In this document: in pieces, positions 1 to 9,396 of the stretch
How the letters are laid out: each line of letters opens with the position of its first letter
Position numbering within the stretch: the stretch's first letter is position 1
Assembly: GCF_001278075.1 (NCBI RefSeq)
Contig: NZ_CP011340.1
Location: forward strand, 2,418,001-2,482,000
Reading direction: 5' to 3'
Length of the DNA stretch: 64,000 nucleotides
Source: Streptomyces pristinaespiralis
GTDB taxonomy: Bacteria > Actinomycetota > Actinomycetes > Streptomycetales > Streptomycetaceae
Program-made: the position numbers and the translations under genes
Notes under the pieces: model-generated
What the model was told of the DNA's origin: nothing
The model's database searches: none
What the model saw: the letters and a program-made list of their open reading frames with translations, nothing else

Positions 1-230
1 AGATCGGCGGCCTCCCGCTCCGTCGGCTCCGCCACACAGGCGCCGGCGTGCCGGCGGGTCACGACGAAGCCCTCGGACTCCAGGGTGCGCAGCGCCTCAC
101 GCACCGGGACGCGGGAGACGCCGTAGCGGCGGGCCAGTTGCTCCTCCGTGAGCCGGCTGCCGCGCTCGTGGACGCCGGAGACGATGTCGTCGCGGATCGC
201 CGTGCATACCGAGTGCGCGGGAATGCGCAT
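1..230 (-). CDS. GntR-family transcriptional regulator, N-terminal part (cut by window edge)
   Basis: The frame reads leftward from an ATG at 230 and leaves the window, so only about 76 N-terminal residues are visible. They form a GntR winged helix-turn-helix: an IRDDIVSGV-type first helix, then EEQLARRYGVSRVPVREALR and the wing LESEGFVVTRR. The start is well supported by GGAGG seven bases upstream. The effector domain (FCD, UTRA or other) lies outside, so subfamily and ligand cannot be told. The PVREALR form of the recognition helix is usual in the FadR/FCD branch, which is only a hint. Confidence 0.85.
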   Translation of the reverse strand, partial: MRIPAHSVCTAIRDDIVSGVHERGSRLTEEQLARRYGVSRVPVREALRTLESEGFVVTRRHAGACVAEPTEREAAD

Positions 231-395
231 GACCGAACCTCCGCATTGATCCGAGCGAAACGCAGCCGACTGACGCGTGTTCCCGTGACTCTATTGCAAT
301 GAAGGCGCTTTTCCGATGCCCGGGCCAAATCCATGGAAGTCTCTTGACGGGGACGGCAATCACGCAATGGCCGAAACGCCGTGGAATGCGCAGAA

Positions 396-420
396 GGCCC
401 CCGGCGGGAAGCCGGGGGCC
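396..420 (-). terminator. Hairpin terminator of the M23 peptidase gene
   Basis: A perfect 10-bp stem (GGCCCCCGGC / GCCGGGGGCC) with a 5-base loop lies 28 bases past the stop of the endopeptidase gene. There is no clear T-tract, as is common in Streptomyces. Confidence 0.7.
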
Positions 421-447
421 CTGGGGGACGACGCGTGGCGCCGGAGG

Positions 448-1242
448 TCAGACGTTGACGCCGTGCGAGCGCAGGTAGGCGACCGGGTCGATGTCGGAGC
501 CGTACTCGGCCGTGGTCCGGGCCTCGAAGTGCAGGTGCGGGCCGGTCGAGTTGCCCGTCGAGCCGGACAGACCGATCTGTCGGCCGGGGGCGACCTGCTG
601 GCCGACGGAGACGCTGATGGACGACAGGTGGCCGTACTGGGTGTACGTGCCGTCGTTCATCCGGATGACGACGTTGTTGCCGTACGCGCCGCCCCAGCCG
701 GCTTCGACGACGGTGCCCGCGCCGACGGACACGACGGAACTGCCGGAGGCGGCGCGGAAGTCGACGCCGGAGTGGCTGCCGGAGGACCACAGGGCACCAC
801 CGGTCTTGTAACCGGTGGTCACGTACGAACCGGCGATGGGGAGCCGGAAGGAGTTCAGCCGCTTGCGCTCGGCCTCGCGCGCGGCGCGCTCCTTGGCCTC
901 GCGGGCCTCCTTGGCGCGCGCCTCCGCCTTGCGCCGGGCTTCCGCCTTCGCCTCGGCCTCGGCCTTCGCCTGCGCCCTGGCCTTGGCGGCGGCCTCCTCG
1001 GCCTCCCTCTCCTGCGCGGCGGCCTGGGCGGCTATCTCGTCGGCGAGCGACCCCATGGAGACGATCTGGGTGAGGCCGGTGTCCTCGACGGAGGGGGCCT
1101 CGGTGTCGGCGGCGAGCGCCGGGGAGGCGAGGGTTCCGATGACGCCGGTGGTGGCGAGGGCGGCGACGCCGGCCAGGTTCGCGCTCCTGCGCGTCAGGCG
1201 GCTCGGGGCACGATGCTTCCCGGTGGCACGGGTGAACGCCAT
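448..1242 (-). CDS. Secreted M23-family metalloendopeptidase (peptidoglycan hydrolase)
   Basis: A 264-residue exported cell-wall hydrolase. Residues 1-44 form a long Sec-type signal peptide ending in SPALA. Residues about 65-130 are an Ala/Glu/Lys/Arg-rich coiled coil, as in many murein hydrolases. The C-terminal half is an M23 (LytM/lysostaphin-like) domain with the zinc ligands visible in HSGVDF and HLHFE; it should cut peptide cross-links of peptidoglycan outside the membrane. The start has an AAGGAAGG-type site about 12 bases upstream. The mRNA leader carries a c-di-AMP riboswitch (1270-1446), so expression should fall when c-di-AMP is high, linking the enzyme to turgor and wall remodelling. 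The gene is monocistronic with its own terminator. Confidence 0.92.
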   Translation of the reverse strand: MAFTRATGKHRAPSRLTRRSANLAGVAALATTGVIGTLASPALAADTEAPSVEDTGLTQIVSMGSLADEIAAQAAAQEREAEEAAAKARAQAKAEAEAKAEARRKAEARAKEAREAKERAAREAERKRLNSFRLPIAGSYVTTGYKTGGALWSSGSHSGVDFRAASGSSVVSVGAGTVVEAGWGGAYGNNVVIRMNDGTYTQYGHLSSISVSVGQQVAPGRQIGLSGSTGNSTGPHLHFEARTTAEYGSDIDPVAYLRSHGVNV

Positions 1243-1269
1243 GAAGAGGCTGGTCCTTTCCTTCCTTCT

Positions 1270-1446
1270 CGCCTACCGGGTTAGCTGACGGGTTCGGAGC
1301 AGGAAGGTCTCCTACGGCCCCCTCCGCACGGGCGAAGGCGGCCGATTCACCCCAGGGACTGCGTGGGTCCCCGGCTCCCCAGGCTCGCGCCTGACGGGGA
1401 CTCGGCGATGGCTGCCCGATGCCGCGGGCGCGACGATCTCCAGGCG
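1270..1446 (-). promoter_or_regulatory. ydaO/yuaA-type c-di-AMP riboswitch
   Basis: Read on the minus strand, the leader of the M23 gene holds the conserved ydaO blocks: GGGGTGAATC in the middle and CCGAACCCGTCAGCTAACC near the 3' end, closing in GGTAGGCG. The outer P1 helix can be placed exactly: CGCCT (1446-1442) pairs with AGGCG (1274-1270). The ribosome-binding site begins within a few bases of P1, so control could be by folding over the site or by attenuation. In Streptomyces this class precedes resuscitation factors and other wall hydrolases (known for the family). Confidence 0.9.
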
Positions 1447-1563
1447 GACAGCCGGACCGACGCTAGGCAACCGCTCCTTCAATCACCAAACAGACAGCCC
1501 GTTTTGTAGCGCATGCCACAGGGCAGACGGGCACTCAACCCTGCAAATCGGACATAGAACAGA

Positions 1564-1591
1564 ACCCCGGCAAACGATTCGAAGCCGGGGT
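1564..1591 (-). terminator. Hairpin terminator of the M16 protease operon
   Basis: An 8-bp GC stem (ACCCCGGC / GCCGGGGT) with a 12-base loop, 55 bases past the stop of the second M16 gene. Confidence 0.6.
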
Positions 1592-1645
1592 CCTGTTCGC
1601 GCGCAATGCGCGTTTTTCAGTTGTCCTTCGCCGGGCGGCCGTCGA

Positions 1646-3034
1646 TCAGCCCGTGACAACCCTCACTTCACCGATGCCGAGCGCCTTCACCGGCTCCTCG
1701 ATCTGCGACGCGTCGCCGACGAGCACCGTCACCAGCCGGTCGACCGGGAAGGCGTTGACGACCGCCGCGGTCGCCTCCACCGTGCCCGTCTCCGCCAGCC
1801 GCACGTACATCTGTGCCTGGTAGTCGTCCGGGAGGTGCTGCTCGACCTGGTCGGCCAGCGTGGCCGCGACGGAGGCCGCCGTCTCGTACTTCAGCGGGGC
1901 GACGCCCACCAGGTTCTGCACGGCGACGTCACGCTCGGCGTCCGTGAGCCCTTCGGCCGCGAGCGTGCGCAGCACCTTCCACAGGTCCTCGAGCGCCGGT
2001 CCCGTGTTGGGCGTGTCCACGGAGCCGCTGATGGCCAGCATCGAGGCGCCGGAGCCGTCCGGAGCGGAGCGCAGCACCTGGCCGAAGGCGCGCACACCGT
2101 AGGTGTAGCCCTTCTCCTCGCGCAGCACCCGGTCGAGGCGGGAGGTCAGCGTGCCGCCGAGGCAGTACGTGCCGAGCACCTGGGCCGGCCACACACGGTC
2201 GTGGCGGTCGCCGCCGACGCGGCCGATGAGCAGCTGCGTCTGCACCGCTCCTGGGCGGTCGACGATGACCACCCGGCCGGTGTCGTCGGCGGTGATCGTG
2301 GGAACCGGACGCGGCTCCGCCTTGTCGCCCGTCCACGCCCCGAGCGTGTCGCCGAGGACGGCGTCCAGGTCGATGCCGGTGAGGTCACCGACGATCACCG
2401 CGGTGGCGGTGGCGGGGCGTACGTGCGCCTCGTAGAAGGCGCGCACGGCGGCCGCGTCGATCCGCGCGACCGTCTCCTCCGTGCCCTGGCGGGGCCGGGA
2501 GACGCGCAGCGAGGCCGGGAAGAGCTCCTTGGAGAGCTGCTTGGCGGCCCTGCGGCCGGGGTTCGCCGTCTCGTGCGGGATCTCGTCGAGGCGGTTGCGG
2601 ACCAGCCGCTCGACCTCGCCGGCCTCGAAGGCGGGTGCGATCAGCGCCTCGGAGAGCAGCCCGAGCGCCTTGTGGAGCCGGGAGACCGGCACCTCGAGGG
2701 AGACCCGGACGCCGGGGTGGTCGGCGTGCGCGTCCAGGGTGGCGCCGCAGCGCTCCAGCTCCGCGGCGAACTCCTCGGCGGAGTGCTTGTCGGTGCCCTC
2801 CGACAGGGCGCGCGCCATGATCGTGGCGACGCCGTCGAGGCCCTCAGGCTCGGCGTCCAGCGGGGCGTCGAGCGAGATCTCGACGGCCACCACCTGCTGG
2901 CCGGGACGGTGACAGCGCAGCACCGTCAGGCCGTTGTCCAGCGTGCCGCGCTCGGGGGCCGGGAAGGCCCAGGGCCGGGCGGTGCCCGGGGTCGGCTGCG
3001 GGTGGAAGTCCATGGTCACGGCAGCGTCGCTCAC
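1646..3034 (-). CDS. M16-family peptidase-like protein, non-catalytic partner subunit
   Basis: A 462-residue protein with the two-lobed M16 (pitrilysin/processing peptidase) fold: NGLTVLRC near the N-terminus and a C-terminal M16C half (VVIVDRPGAVQTQLLIG, YTYGVRAFG). The inverted zinc motif HxxEH is absent; the matching helix reads VATIMARALSEGT, so it cannot bind catalytic zinc in the usual way. The GTG start overlaps the stop of the upstream active M16 gene by four bases (GTGA), indicating translational coupling. In M16B systems an active and an inactive protomer form a heterodimer that degrades peptides; that is the likely role of this pair. Confidence 0.88.
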   Translation of the reverse strand: MSDAAVTMDFHPQPTPGTARPWAFPAPERGTLDNGLTVLRCHRPGQQVVAVEISLDAPLDAEPEGLDGVATIMARALSEGTDKHSAEEFAAELERCGATLDAHADHPGVRVSLEVPVSRLHKALGLLSEALIAPAFEAGEVERLVRNRLDEIPHETANPGRRAAKQLSKELFPASLRVSRPRQGTEETVARIDAAAVRAFYEAHVRPATATAVIVGDLTGIDLDAVLGDTLGAWTGDKAEPRPVPTITADDTGRVVIVDRPGAVQTQLLIGRVGGDRHDRVWPAQVLGTYCLGGTLTSRLDRVLREEKGYTYGVRAFGQVLRSAPDGSGASMLAISGSVDTPNTGPALEDLWKVLRTLAAEGLTDAERDVAVQNLVGVAPLKYETAASVAATLADQVEQHLPDDYQAQMYVRLAETGTVEATAAVVNAFPVDRLVTVLVGDASQIEEPVKALGIGEVRVVTG

Positions 3035-4386
3035 TGGTCCGTCCCCTCGTGCTCGTTCTCTTCGGCCGCTTCGGTCTCTTCTTCGGCGACCGGTTCGTAG
3101 ACCAGCACCGCCCTGTTCTCCGGGTGCAGCCGGGCCTTGGCGACGGCCTGCACCTCCTCCGCGGTGACGTCGAGCACCCGCTTGACGGCGGTGAGCGCCA
3201 GCTGGGGATCGCCGAACAGCACCGCGTAGCGGCAGAGTTCGTCGGCGCGGCCGGCGACCGTGCCGAGACGGTCCAGCCACTCGCGCTCGAGCTGGGCCTG
3301 GGCGCGCTCCATCTCCTCCGGCGTCGGGCCCTCCGCGGCGAACCGGGCCAGCTCCTCGTCGACGGCCGCCTCGATCTGCGGCACCTCGACACCGCCGGAC
3401 GTCTTCACGTCCAGCCAGCCCATCGACGGGGCGCCCGCCAGCCGGAGCAGGCCGAACCCGGCCGCGACGGCCGTCCGGTCGCGGCGCACCAGGCGGTTGT
3501 GCAGACGGGACGACTCGCCGCCGCCGAGGACCGTCAGCGCCAGGTCGGCGGCGTCGCACTCGCGGGTGCCGTCGTGCGGGAGGCGGTACGCGGCCATCAG
3601 GGCACGGGCCGGGACCTCCTCGACGATCTCCTCGCGCAACTGGGCGCCGATGTTCTCCGGGAGGGTGCCGTCACGCGGCGGCTGCTTGCCGCTGTGGGAG
3701 GGGATGGACCCGAAGTACTTCTCGATCCAGGCCAGCGTCTGCTGCGGATCGATGTCGCCGACGACCGACAGCACGGCGTTGTTGGGTGCGTAGTAGGTGC
3801 GGAAGAAGGCGCGGGCGTCCTCGAGGGTCGCCGCGTCCAGGTCGGCCATCGAACCGATCGGGGTGTGGTGGTAGGGGTGGCCCTCCGGGTAGGCGAGGGC
3901 GGTCAGCCTCTCGAAGGCAGTGCCGTAGGGCACGTTGTCGTACCGCTGGCGGCGTTCGTTCTTGACGACGTCGCGCTGGTTCTCCATGGACTCGTCGTCC
4001 AGGGCCGTCAGCAGCGAACCCATGCGGTCGGCCTCCAGCCAGAGCGCGAGCTCCAGCTGGTGCGTCGGCATCGTCTCGAAGTAGTTGGTGCGCTCGAAGC
4101 TCGTGGTGCCGTTCAGCGAGCCGCCGGCTCCCTGGACGAGCTCGAAGTGACCGTTCCCCTTCACCTGTGCCGAGCCCTGGAACATCAAGTGCTCGAAGAG
4201 GTGGGCGAGTCCCGTACGGCCCTTGACTTCGTGGCGGGAACCGACGTCGTACCAGAGGCAGACCGCGGCGACCGGGGTCAGGTGGTCCTCGGAGAGCACC
4301 ACGCGCAGGCCGTTGGCCAGGCGGTGCTCGGTCGCTGTCAGGCCGCCGGAACCGGCCGGCGCTGTGGCCGTGTGACCCATGGGCAT
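3031..4386 (-). CDS. Zinc-dependent M16-family peptidase, catalytic subunit
   Basis: A 451-residue M16 metallopeptidase. The inverted zinc-binding motif HLFEH is at residues 62-66, with the downstream glutamate expected in the ENQRDVVKNERRQ helix, and the R/Y-containing C-lobe follows. It probably forms a heterodimer with the coupled inactive subunit. Two ATGs lie close together; the upstream one (4386) has GAAGGGA at proper spacing and was chosen, the other would give MGHTATAP. No signal peptide is evident, so a cytoplasmic peptide-degrading role is likeliest, although secreted M16 proteins exist. A Glu-rich tail ends the protein. Confidence 0.9.
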   Translation of the reverse strand: MPMGHTATAPAGSGGLTATEHRLANGLRVVLSEDHLTPVAAVCLWYDVGSRHEVKGRTGLAHLFEHLMFQGSAQVKGNGHFELVQGAGGSLNGTTSFERTNYFETMPTHQLELALWLEADRMGSLLTALDDESMENQRDVVKNERRQRYDNVPYGTAFERLTALAYPEGHPYHHTPIGSMADLDAATLEDARAFFRTYYAPNNAVLSVVGDIDPQQTLAWIEKYFGSIPSHSGKQPPRDGTLPENIGAQLREEIVEEVPARALMAAYRLPHDGTRECDAADLALTVLGGGESSRLHNRLVRRDRTAVAAGFGLLRLAGAPSMGWLDVKTSGGVEVPQIEAAVDEELARFAAEGPTPEEMERAQAQLEREWLDRLGTVAGRADELCRYAVLFGDPQLALTAVKRVLDVTAEEVQAVAKARLHPENRAVLVYEPVAEEETEAAEENEHEGTDQ

Positions 4387-4601
4387 GTACGTCCCTTCGA
4401 TCGCGAAAACTTGGAGGTGCTGCCAGACCTGCCACTGTATGCAAGCGTGCTGACACCTGGCGAAGTTCCCGGGCCGCGATCTGCGCCGTTCCACCCGCCG
4501 GGGCGGCGTCGAACATGGGTCGCGGTCGGTGTTGTCAGCGGGACGGTCCACAATGGTCGGCGTCAGATGCCCACCTGGTACGTGAAGGAGCAGCAGCCGC
4601 G

Positions 4602-7052
4602 ATGGCCCGCCGCAGCACGAAGACCCCACCGCCGGACGACTTCGAGGAGCGGATCCTCGACATCGACGTGGTGGACGAAATGCAGGGCTCCTTCCTCGAG
4701 TACGCGTACTCGGTGATCTACTCCCGGGCCCTGCCGGACGCACGCGACGGCATGAAGCCGGTGCACCGCCGCATCGTCTACCAGATGAACGAGATGGGCC
4801 TGCGCCCCGACCGCGGGTATGTGAAGTGCGCGCGCGTCGTCGGCGAAGTGATGGGCAAACTGCACCCGCACGGCGACGCGTCGATCTACGACGCCCTCGT
4901 GCGCATGGCGCAGCCGTTCTCCATGCGCCTGCCGCTGGTCGACGGCCACGGCAACTTCGGCTCGCTGGGCAACGACGACCCGCCGGCCGCCATGCGGTAC
5001 ACCGAGTGCCGGATGGCCGATGCCACCAGCCTGATGACCGAGTCGATCGACGAGGACACGGTCGACTTCCAGTCCAACTACGACGGTCAGGAGCGCGAGC
5101 CGGTCGCCCTGCCCGCCGCCTACCCGAACCTCCTGGTGAACGGCGCGTCCGGCATCGCGGTCGGCATGGCCACCAACATGCCCCCGCACAACCTGGGCGA
5201 GGTCATCGCGGCGGCGCGCCACCTCATCAGACACCCGGGCGCGGACCTCGAGACGCTGATGCGCCACGTGCCGGGCCCGGACCTGCCCACCGGCGGCCGG
5301 ATCGTCGGCCTGACCGGCATCCGGGACGCCTACGAGTCCGGCCGCGGCACGTTCAAGATCCGTGCCACGGTCTCCGTGGAGAACGTCACCGCCCGCCGCA
5401 AGGGCCTGGTCGTCACGGAACTGCCCTTCGCGGTCGGCCCGGAGAAGGTCATCGCGAAGATCAAGGACCTCGTCGGGTCGAAGAAGCTCCAGGGCATCGC
5501 CGACGTCAAGGACCTCACCGACCGGCAGCACGGCCTGCGCCTGGTCATCGAGATCAAGAACGGCTTCATCCCCGAGGCCGTCCTGGAGCAGCTCTACAAG
5601 CTGACGCCGATGGAGGAGTCCTTCGGCATCAACAACGTGGCCCTGGTCGACGGTCAGCCGCTCACCCTCGGCCTGAAGGAACTGCTCGAGGTCTACCTCG
5701 ACCACCGCTTCGACGTCGTCCGCCGGCGCAGCGAGTTCCGTCGGACCAAGCGCCGGGACCGGCTGCATCTGGTCGAGGGCCTGCTCGTCGCCCTCCTCGA
5801 CATCGACGAGGTCATCCGGCTCATCCGCTCCAGCGACAACTCGGCCCAGGCCAAGGAGCGGCTGATCGAGCACTTCTCGCTGAGCGAGATCCAGACGCAG
5901 TACATCCTGGACACCCCGCTGCGCCGGCTCACCAAGTTCGACCGTATCGAGCTCGAGAGCGAGCGCGACCGGCTGAACGGCGAGATCGACGAGCTGACCG
6001 GCATCCTCGAGTCGGACGCCGAGCTGCGCAAGCTGGTCTCCTCCGAACTGGCCGCCGTGGCGAAGAAGTTCGGCACCCCGCGGCGCACGGTGCTGCTGGA
6101 GTCCGCGGGCACGCCCGCGCCGGCGGCCTCACTGCAGGTGGCGGACGACCCGTGCCGGGTACTGCTCTCCTCCACCGGTCTGCTGGCCCGCACGGCCACC
6201 GGGGAGCCGCTGGTCGACGGGCGCAGCAGGCGCTCCAAGCACGACGTGATCGTCTCCGCCGTGCTCACGACGCAGCGCGGCGAGGTGGGCGCGGTGACGT
6301 CCTCCGGGCGGCTGCTGCGTCTGTCGGTGATCGATCTGCCGCAGCTGCCGGACACGGCCACCACGCCGAACCTCGCCGGAGGCGCTCCGGTCGCCGAGTT
6401 CCTCTCGCTGGAGGCCGACGAGACGCTCATCTGTCTGACCACGCTCGACGAGTCGTCGCCGGGCCTCGCGCTCGGCACGCTCCAGGGTGTGGTCAAGCGG
6501 GTGGTCCCCGACTATCCCGCCAACAAGGAGGAGCTGGAGGTCATCACCCTCAGGGAGGGCGACCGGATCGTCGGCGGCGCCGAGCTCCACACCGGCGAGG
6601 AGGATCTGGTCTTCATCACCTCCGACGCCCAGCTGCTGCGCTACCCGGCCTCCCAGGTGCGGCCGCAGGGCCGCCCGGCGGGCGGCATGACCGGCATCAA
6701 ACTCGCGGAGGGCGCAGAGGTCATCTCGTTCACCGCGGTGGATCCGGCGGGTGAGGCGGTGGTGTTCACCGTCGCCGGTTCGCACGGGACGCTGGACGAC
6801 TCGATCGCGACGGCGAAGCTGACACCGTTCGACCAGTACCCGCGCAAGGGGCGGGCCACGGGCGGCGTGCGCTGCCAGCGTTTCCTGAAGGGCGAGGACG
6901 TGCTGCGCCTGGCCTGGGCGGGTGCGGCGCCGGCGAGAGCGGCGCAGAAGAACGGCGAGCCCGCGGAGCTGCCGGAGCTCGACCCGCGGCGCGACGGCTC
7001 CGGCACGCCGCTCATGTCGCCGGTGGCGGTGCTCGCGGGGCCGGCGAGCTAG
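4602..7052 (+). CDS. parC: DNA topoisomerase IV subunit A
   Basis: An 816-residue type IIA topoisomerase breakage-reunion subunit. The N-terminal part has the GyrA/ParC core: [17 protein letters not shown], then [15 protein letters not shown], and the catalytic tyrosine Y133 in [11 protein letters not shown]. The C-terminal beta-pinwheel lacks the canonical GyrA box (QRRGGKG); the matching place reads [10 protein letters not shown], which favours the decatenating topoisomerase IV over gyrase. The partner ATPase subunit parE lies at 21857-23983. The start is the ATG before [10 protein letters not shown], preceded by GAAGGAG at 11 bases. The protein separates linked daughter chromosomes during hyphal septation. 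Confidence 0.92.
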   Translation: MARRSTKTPPPDDFEERILDIDVVDEMQGSFLEYAYSVIYSRALPDARDGMKPVHRRIVYQMNEMGLRPDRGYVKCARVVGEVMGKLHPHGDASIYDALVRMAQPFSMRLPLVDGHGNFGSLGNDDPPAAMRYTECRMADATSLMTESIDEDTVDFQSNYDGQEREPVALPAAYPNLLVNGASGIAVGMATNMPPHNLGEVIAAARHLIRHPGADLETLMRHVPGPDLPTGGRIVGLTGIRDAYESGRGTFKIRATVSVENVTARRKGLVVTELPFAVGPEKVIAKIKDLVGSKKLQGIADVKDLTDRQHGLRLVIEIKNGFIPEAVLEQLYKLTPMEESFGINNVALVDGQPLTLGLKELLEVYLDHRFDVVRRRSEFRRTKRRDRLHLVEGLLVALLDIDEVIRLIRSSDNSAQAKERLIEHFSLSEIQTQYILDTPLRRLTKFDRIELESERDRLNGEIDELTGILESDAELRKLVSSELAAVAKKFGTPRRTVLLESAGTPAPAASLQVADDPCRVLLSSTGLLARTATGEPLVDGRSRRSKHDVIVSAVLTTQRGEVGAVTSSGRLLRLSVIDLPQLPDTATTPNLAGGAPVAEFLSLEADETLICLTTLDESSPGLALGTLQGVVKRVVPDYPANKEELEVITLREGDRIVGGAELHTGEEDLVFITSDAQLLRYPASQVRPQGRPAGGMTGIKLAEGAEVISFTAVDPAGEAVVFTVAGSHGTLDDSIATAKLTPFDQYPRKGRATGGVRCQRFLKGEDVLRLAWAGAAPARAAQKNGEPAELPELDPRRDGSGTPLMSPVAVLAGPAS

Positions 7053-7092
7053 GACAGCACGGACCCGTCTTCGGACGTTGCGGGACCAGAGG

Positions 7093-7129
7093 CCGTCCGG
7101 GCCGGCCCTTCGAGGGTCGGCCCGGACGG
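7093..7129. terminator. Bidirectional hairpin terminator between parC and the CobW-type gene
   Basis: A 16-bp stem (CCGTCCGGGCCGGCCC / GGGTCGGCCCGGACGG, one G-U wobble) sits exactly between two convergent genes. Confidence 0.8.
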
Positions 7130-7133
7130 TCGC

Positions 7134-8267
7134 TCACGTAGAGAGCTCGGACGGGTCGGCGGAAAGGTCCTGGGACAGGTCGTCGGCCAGGTCTTCCGGC
7201 AGGTCGTCGGAGGACTCGTCGCGCACGTACCGCAGGATCCCCCACATGCTGTGTTCCTCCGGGGTCTCCTCCGCGCCGGTGACGCGTGCGGCGTCCAGTT
7301 CCGCCAGCAGGGCGGGGGCGTCGATGCCGGAGCCGATGAGCACCATCTGCGTCTGCCGCCCGCCGTCACCCGGCGGCCAGGGCTCGGGGTAGAAGCGCAG
7401 GAACCTGCCGACACAGTGGACGGCGTAGCGGTTACGGGGATCGAGGGCGCCGAAGTCGACGAATCCCTTGATGCGGTAGAGGCCATCCGGCCGGGAGTCG
7501 AGGAAGTCCAGCAGCCGGCGCGGGTGGAGCGGGTCGTCCGTGGTGAACGAGGCACTGTCGTAGGCGGTGTGCAGATGGCCGCCGTGCCCGGCCCCGGCGC
7601 AGTCGTGGGCGTCGTGGTCGCCGTCGTGGACATCGTCGAAGGAAAGCTGGCCCACGCGCTCCGACGGCGGGCGCGGTTCGAAGAACAGCTCGGCGTCGAC
7701 GCGTCCGTACGACGCCAAGATCACCGCGGCCTGTCCGGCGAGGCGGGTGATCCGCTCACGCAGTCCGCGCAGGGCGGTCTCACCGGCCCGGTCGGCCTTG
7801 TTCAGGACGACGAGGTCGGCGACGCCGAGGTGCCGGTCGATCTCCGGGTGGCGTTCGCGGGTCTGCTCGAACTCGGCCGCGTCGACGACCTCGACGAGGC
7901 CGCCGTACACGATCCGTTCGTTCTCGCTCGCCAGCAACATCCGCACGAGTTCCTGCGGTTCTGCGAGCCCGCTCGCCTCGATGACGATCACATCGAGGCC
8001 GACGGCCGGGCGCGTGAGCTTGTCGAGGAAGACGTCCAGCTCGCTCGCGTCGACGGCGCAGCACAGGCAGCCGTTGCCGAGTGAGACGGTGGAGTCGCCG
8101 AGCTGCCCGGCCACCGTCATCGCGTCGATCTCGATCGACCCGAAGTCGTTGACGATCGCGCCGATCCTGGTGCCGCGGCTGGTCCGCAGCAGGTGGTTGA
8201 GCAAGGTCGTCTTACCGGATCCCAGAAAGCCCGCGAGGACGATGACGGGGATCTGCGACTCGCTCAA
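7134..8267 (-). CDS. CobW/COG0523-family GTPase (metallochaperone)
   Basis: A 377-residue G3E-family GTPase. Visible are the Walker A GFLGSGKT (residues 13-20), the metal-binding GCLCC motif (66-70) typical of COG0523 proteins, NKAD for guanine recognition, a His/Asp-rich metal-binding loop (HDGDHDAHD...HGGHLH), and a CobW C-terminal domain. Family members deliver zinc or cobalt to client enzymes. I chose the TTG at 8267 because GGAGGTG lies six bases upstream; an ATG at 8354 would add 29 residues and ignore that site. I found no clear Zur box (inverted repeat around TGATAATCATTATCA), so zinc regulation is not shown. It ends convergent with parC. Confidence 0.85.
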   Translation of the reverse strand: MSESQIPVIVLAGFLGSGKTTLLNHLLRTSRGTRIGAIVNDFGSIEIDAMTVAGQLGDSTVSLGNGCLCCAVDASELDVFLDKLTRPAVGLDVIVIEASGLAEPQELVRMLLASENERIVYGGLVEVVDAAEFEQTRERHPEIDRHLGVADLVVLNKADRAGETALRGLRERITRLAGQAAVILASYGRVDAELFFEPRPPSERVGQLSFDDVHDGDHDAHDCAGAGHGGHLHTAYDSASFTTDDPLHPRRLLDFLDSRPDGLYRIKGFVDFGALDPRNRYAVHCVGRFLRFYPEPWPPGDGGRQTQMVLIGSGIDAPALLAELDAARVTGAEETPEEHSMWGILRYVRDESSDDLPEDLADDLSQDLSADPSELST

Positions 8268-9024
8268 GACGGCACCTCCGGGGGCCTCGCTGTGAATGTG
8301 CTCCCAGGATATGGGCCGGTCAGGGCGGGACGGTGCGCGCAAGATGTAGCGCATTCACCGCAAATATCGGGCAGACGCTGCCGGGGCGCTGCGCGGGGCT
8401 TCTCCCCTACCTCCCGCTACGGCCTGGCGGCCGTAGGGCCCCACTTCCTTCCCGAAACGGGCCAGGCCCCGGGACCCCGTAACCGCCCTGCGCCGGGGGG
8501 CGTACCGCGCTCCGCGCGGTGTCCTCATGCGCCGGACGGGCTGGATACGCCGCCGCGGGGCATCCAGCCCGCCAGGGCGATCCGGCCCCGCGGCACAGCC
8601 GGCACCGCCGAGGTGGAGGCGCGAGGGCAACACCCTTGCCCGCCGACCGTCGGGGCCCGAGGGCAACCCCCGCCGACCGTCGAGGCGCGGGCGCGACACC
8701 CGGCCTCGCAGGCACCCCCGGCCCGCGGGCCATCGAGCCCGCCCGCCCGCGCTCGAGGCGCGAGGGCACGTCCTTGCCCCGCCGGCCGTCGGGGCCGGGG
8801 CAGTCCAAGTCCCGCCCGCACTGGTCCCGACCCCCCGCCTGTACTCAAGGCAGCCCGCCCGCCCGGGAGACGCGCGGCAACACCCGGTCCCACAGGCTGT
8901 GGCGCCGCGGGGCGCCACACCCGGGCCCGCCGGCGATCGGGGCGCAGGGGTGCGGTGGGAGTCCCCAGCCGTCAGGCGTAGGGGGAAAAGCCCCCGGCGT
9001 ACGCGCGGAGCGGGGTGCCGGGGC

Positions 9025-9136
9025 GCGCGGAGCGCGGTGCCGTGCCGTGCCGGGCCAGGGCGGGGCGGGGTGCCAGGGCCGCGCGGAGCGCGGTGCCGTG
9101 CCGTGCCGGGCCAGGGCGGGGCGGGGTGCCAGGGCC
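9025..9136. repeat. Two perfect tandem copies of a 56-bp unit
   Basis: Copy 1 is 9025-9080 and copy 2 is 9081-9136, identical at every base. The unit starts GCGCGGAGCGCGGTGCCGTG and ends GGGGTGCCAGGGCC. A truncated third copy and many shorter relatives follow. Confidence 0.9.
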
Positions 9137-9330
9137 GCGCGGGCCCGGGCAGGGCGGGGTTGCCGGCCGAGGCGGAGAGGGGTTGCCGGACCGCGCGGAG
9201 CGGGGTGCCGGCCGAGGCGGAGCGCCGTGCCGGGCCAGGCCGCGCGGAGCGCGGTGCCAAGGCGGAGCGCGGTGCCAGGCAGGGGCGGAGCGGGGCGCCA
9301 GGCCGCGCGGAACGCGGCGCCAAGCGGAGC

Positions 9331-9396
9331 GCCGGGCCGGGGCTGGCCGGACCGAGGCGGAGTGCCGGGCCGGGGCTGGCCGGACCGAGGCGGAGT
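9331..9396. repeat. Two perfect tandem copies of a 33-bp unit
   Basis: Copies at 9331-9363 and 9364-9396, unit starting GCCGGGCCGGGGCTGGCCGG and ending CCGAGGCGGAGT. A degenerate copy recurs near 9430-9465. The unit length is a multiple of three, but no start signal precedes it. Confidence 0.9.

Larger units (their letters stand above)
1243..1645. other. Intergenic region between M16 pair and M23 gene
   Basis: About 400 bases without a gene. It contains the c-di-AMP riboswitch, an A/T-richer stretch at about 1480-1560 that should hold the promoter of the M23 gene, and the terminator of the M16 operon at 1564-1591. Confidence 0.7.

Noticed and set aside
4563..5873. A 436-codon open frame antisense to parC
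   Set aside because: Same reason: mirror of a strongly conserved coding frame.
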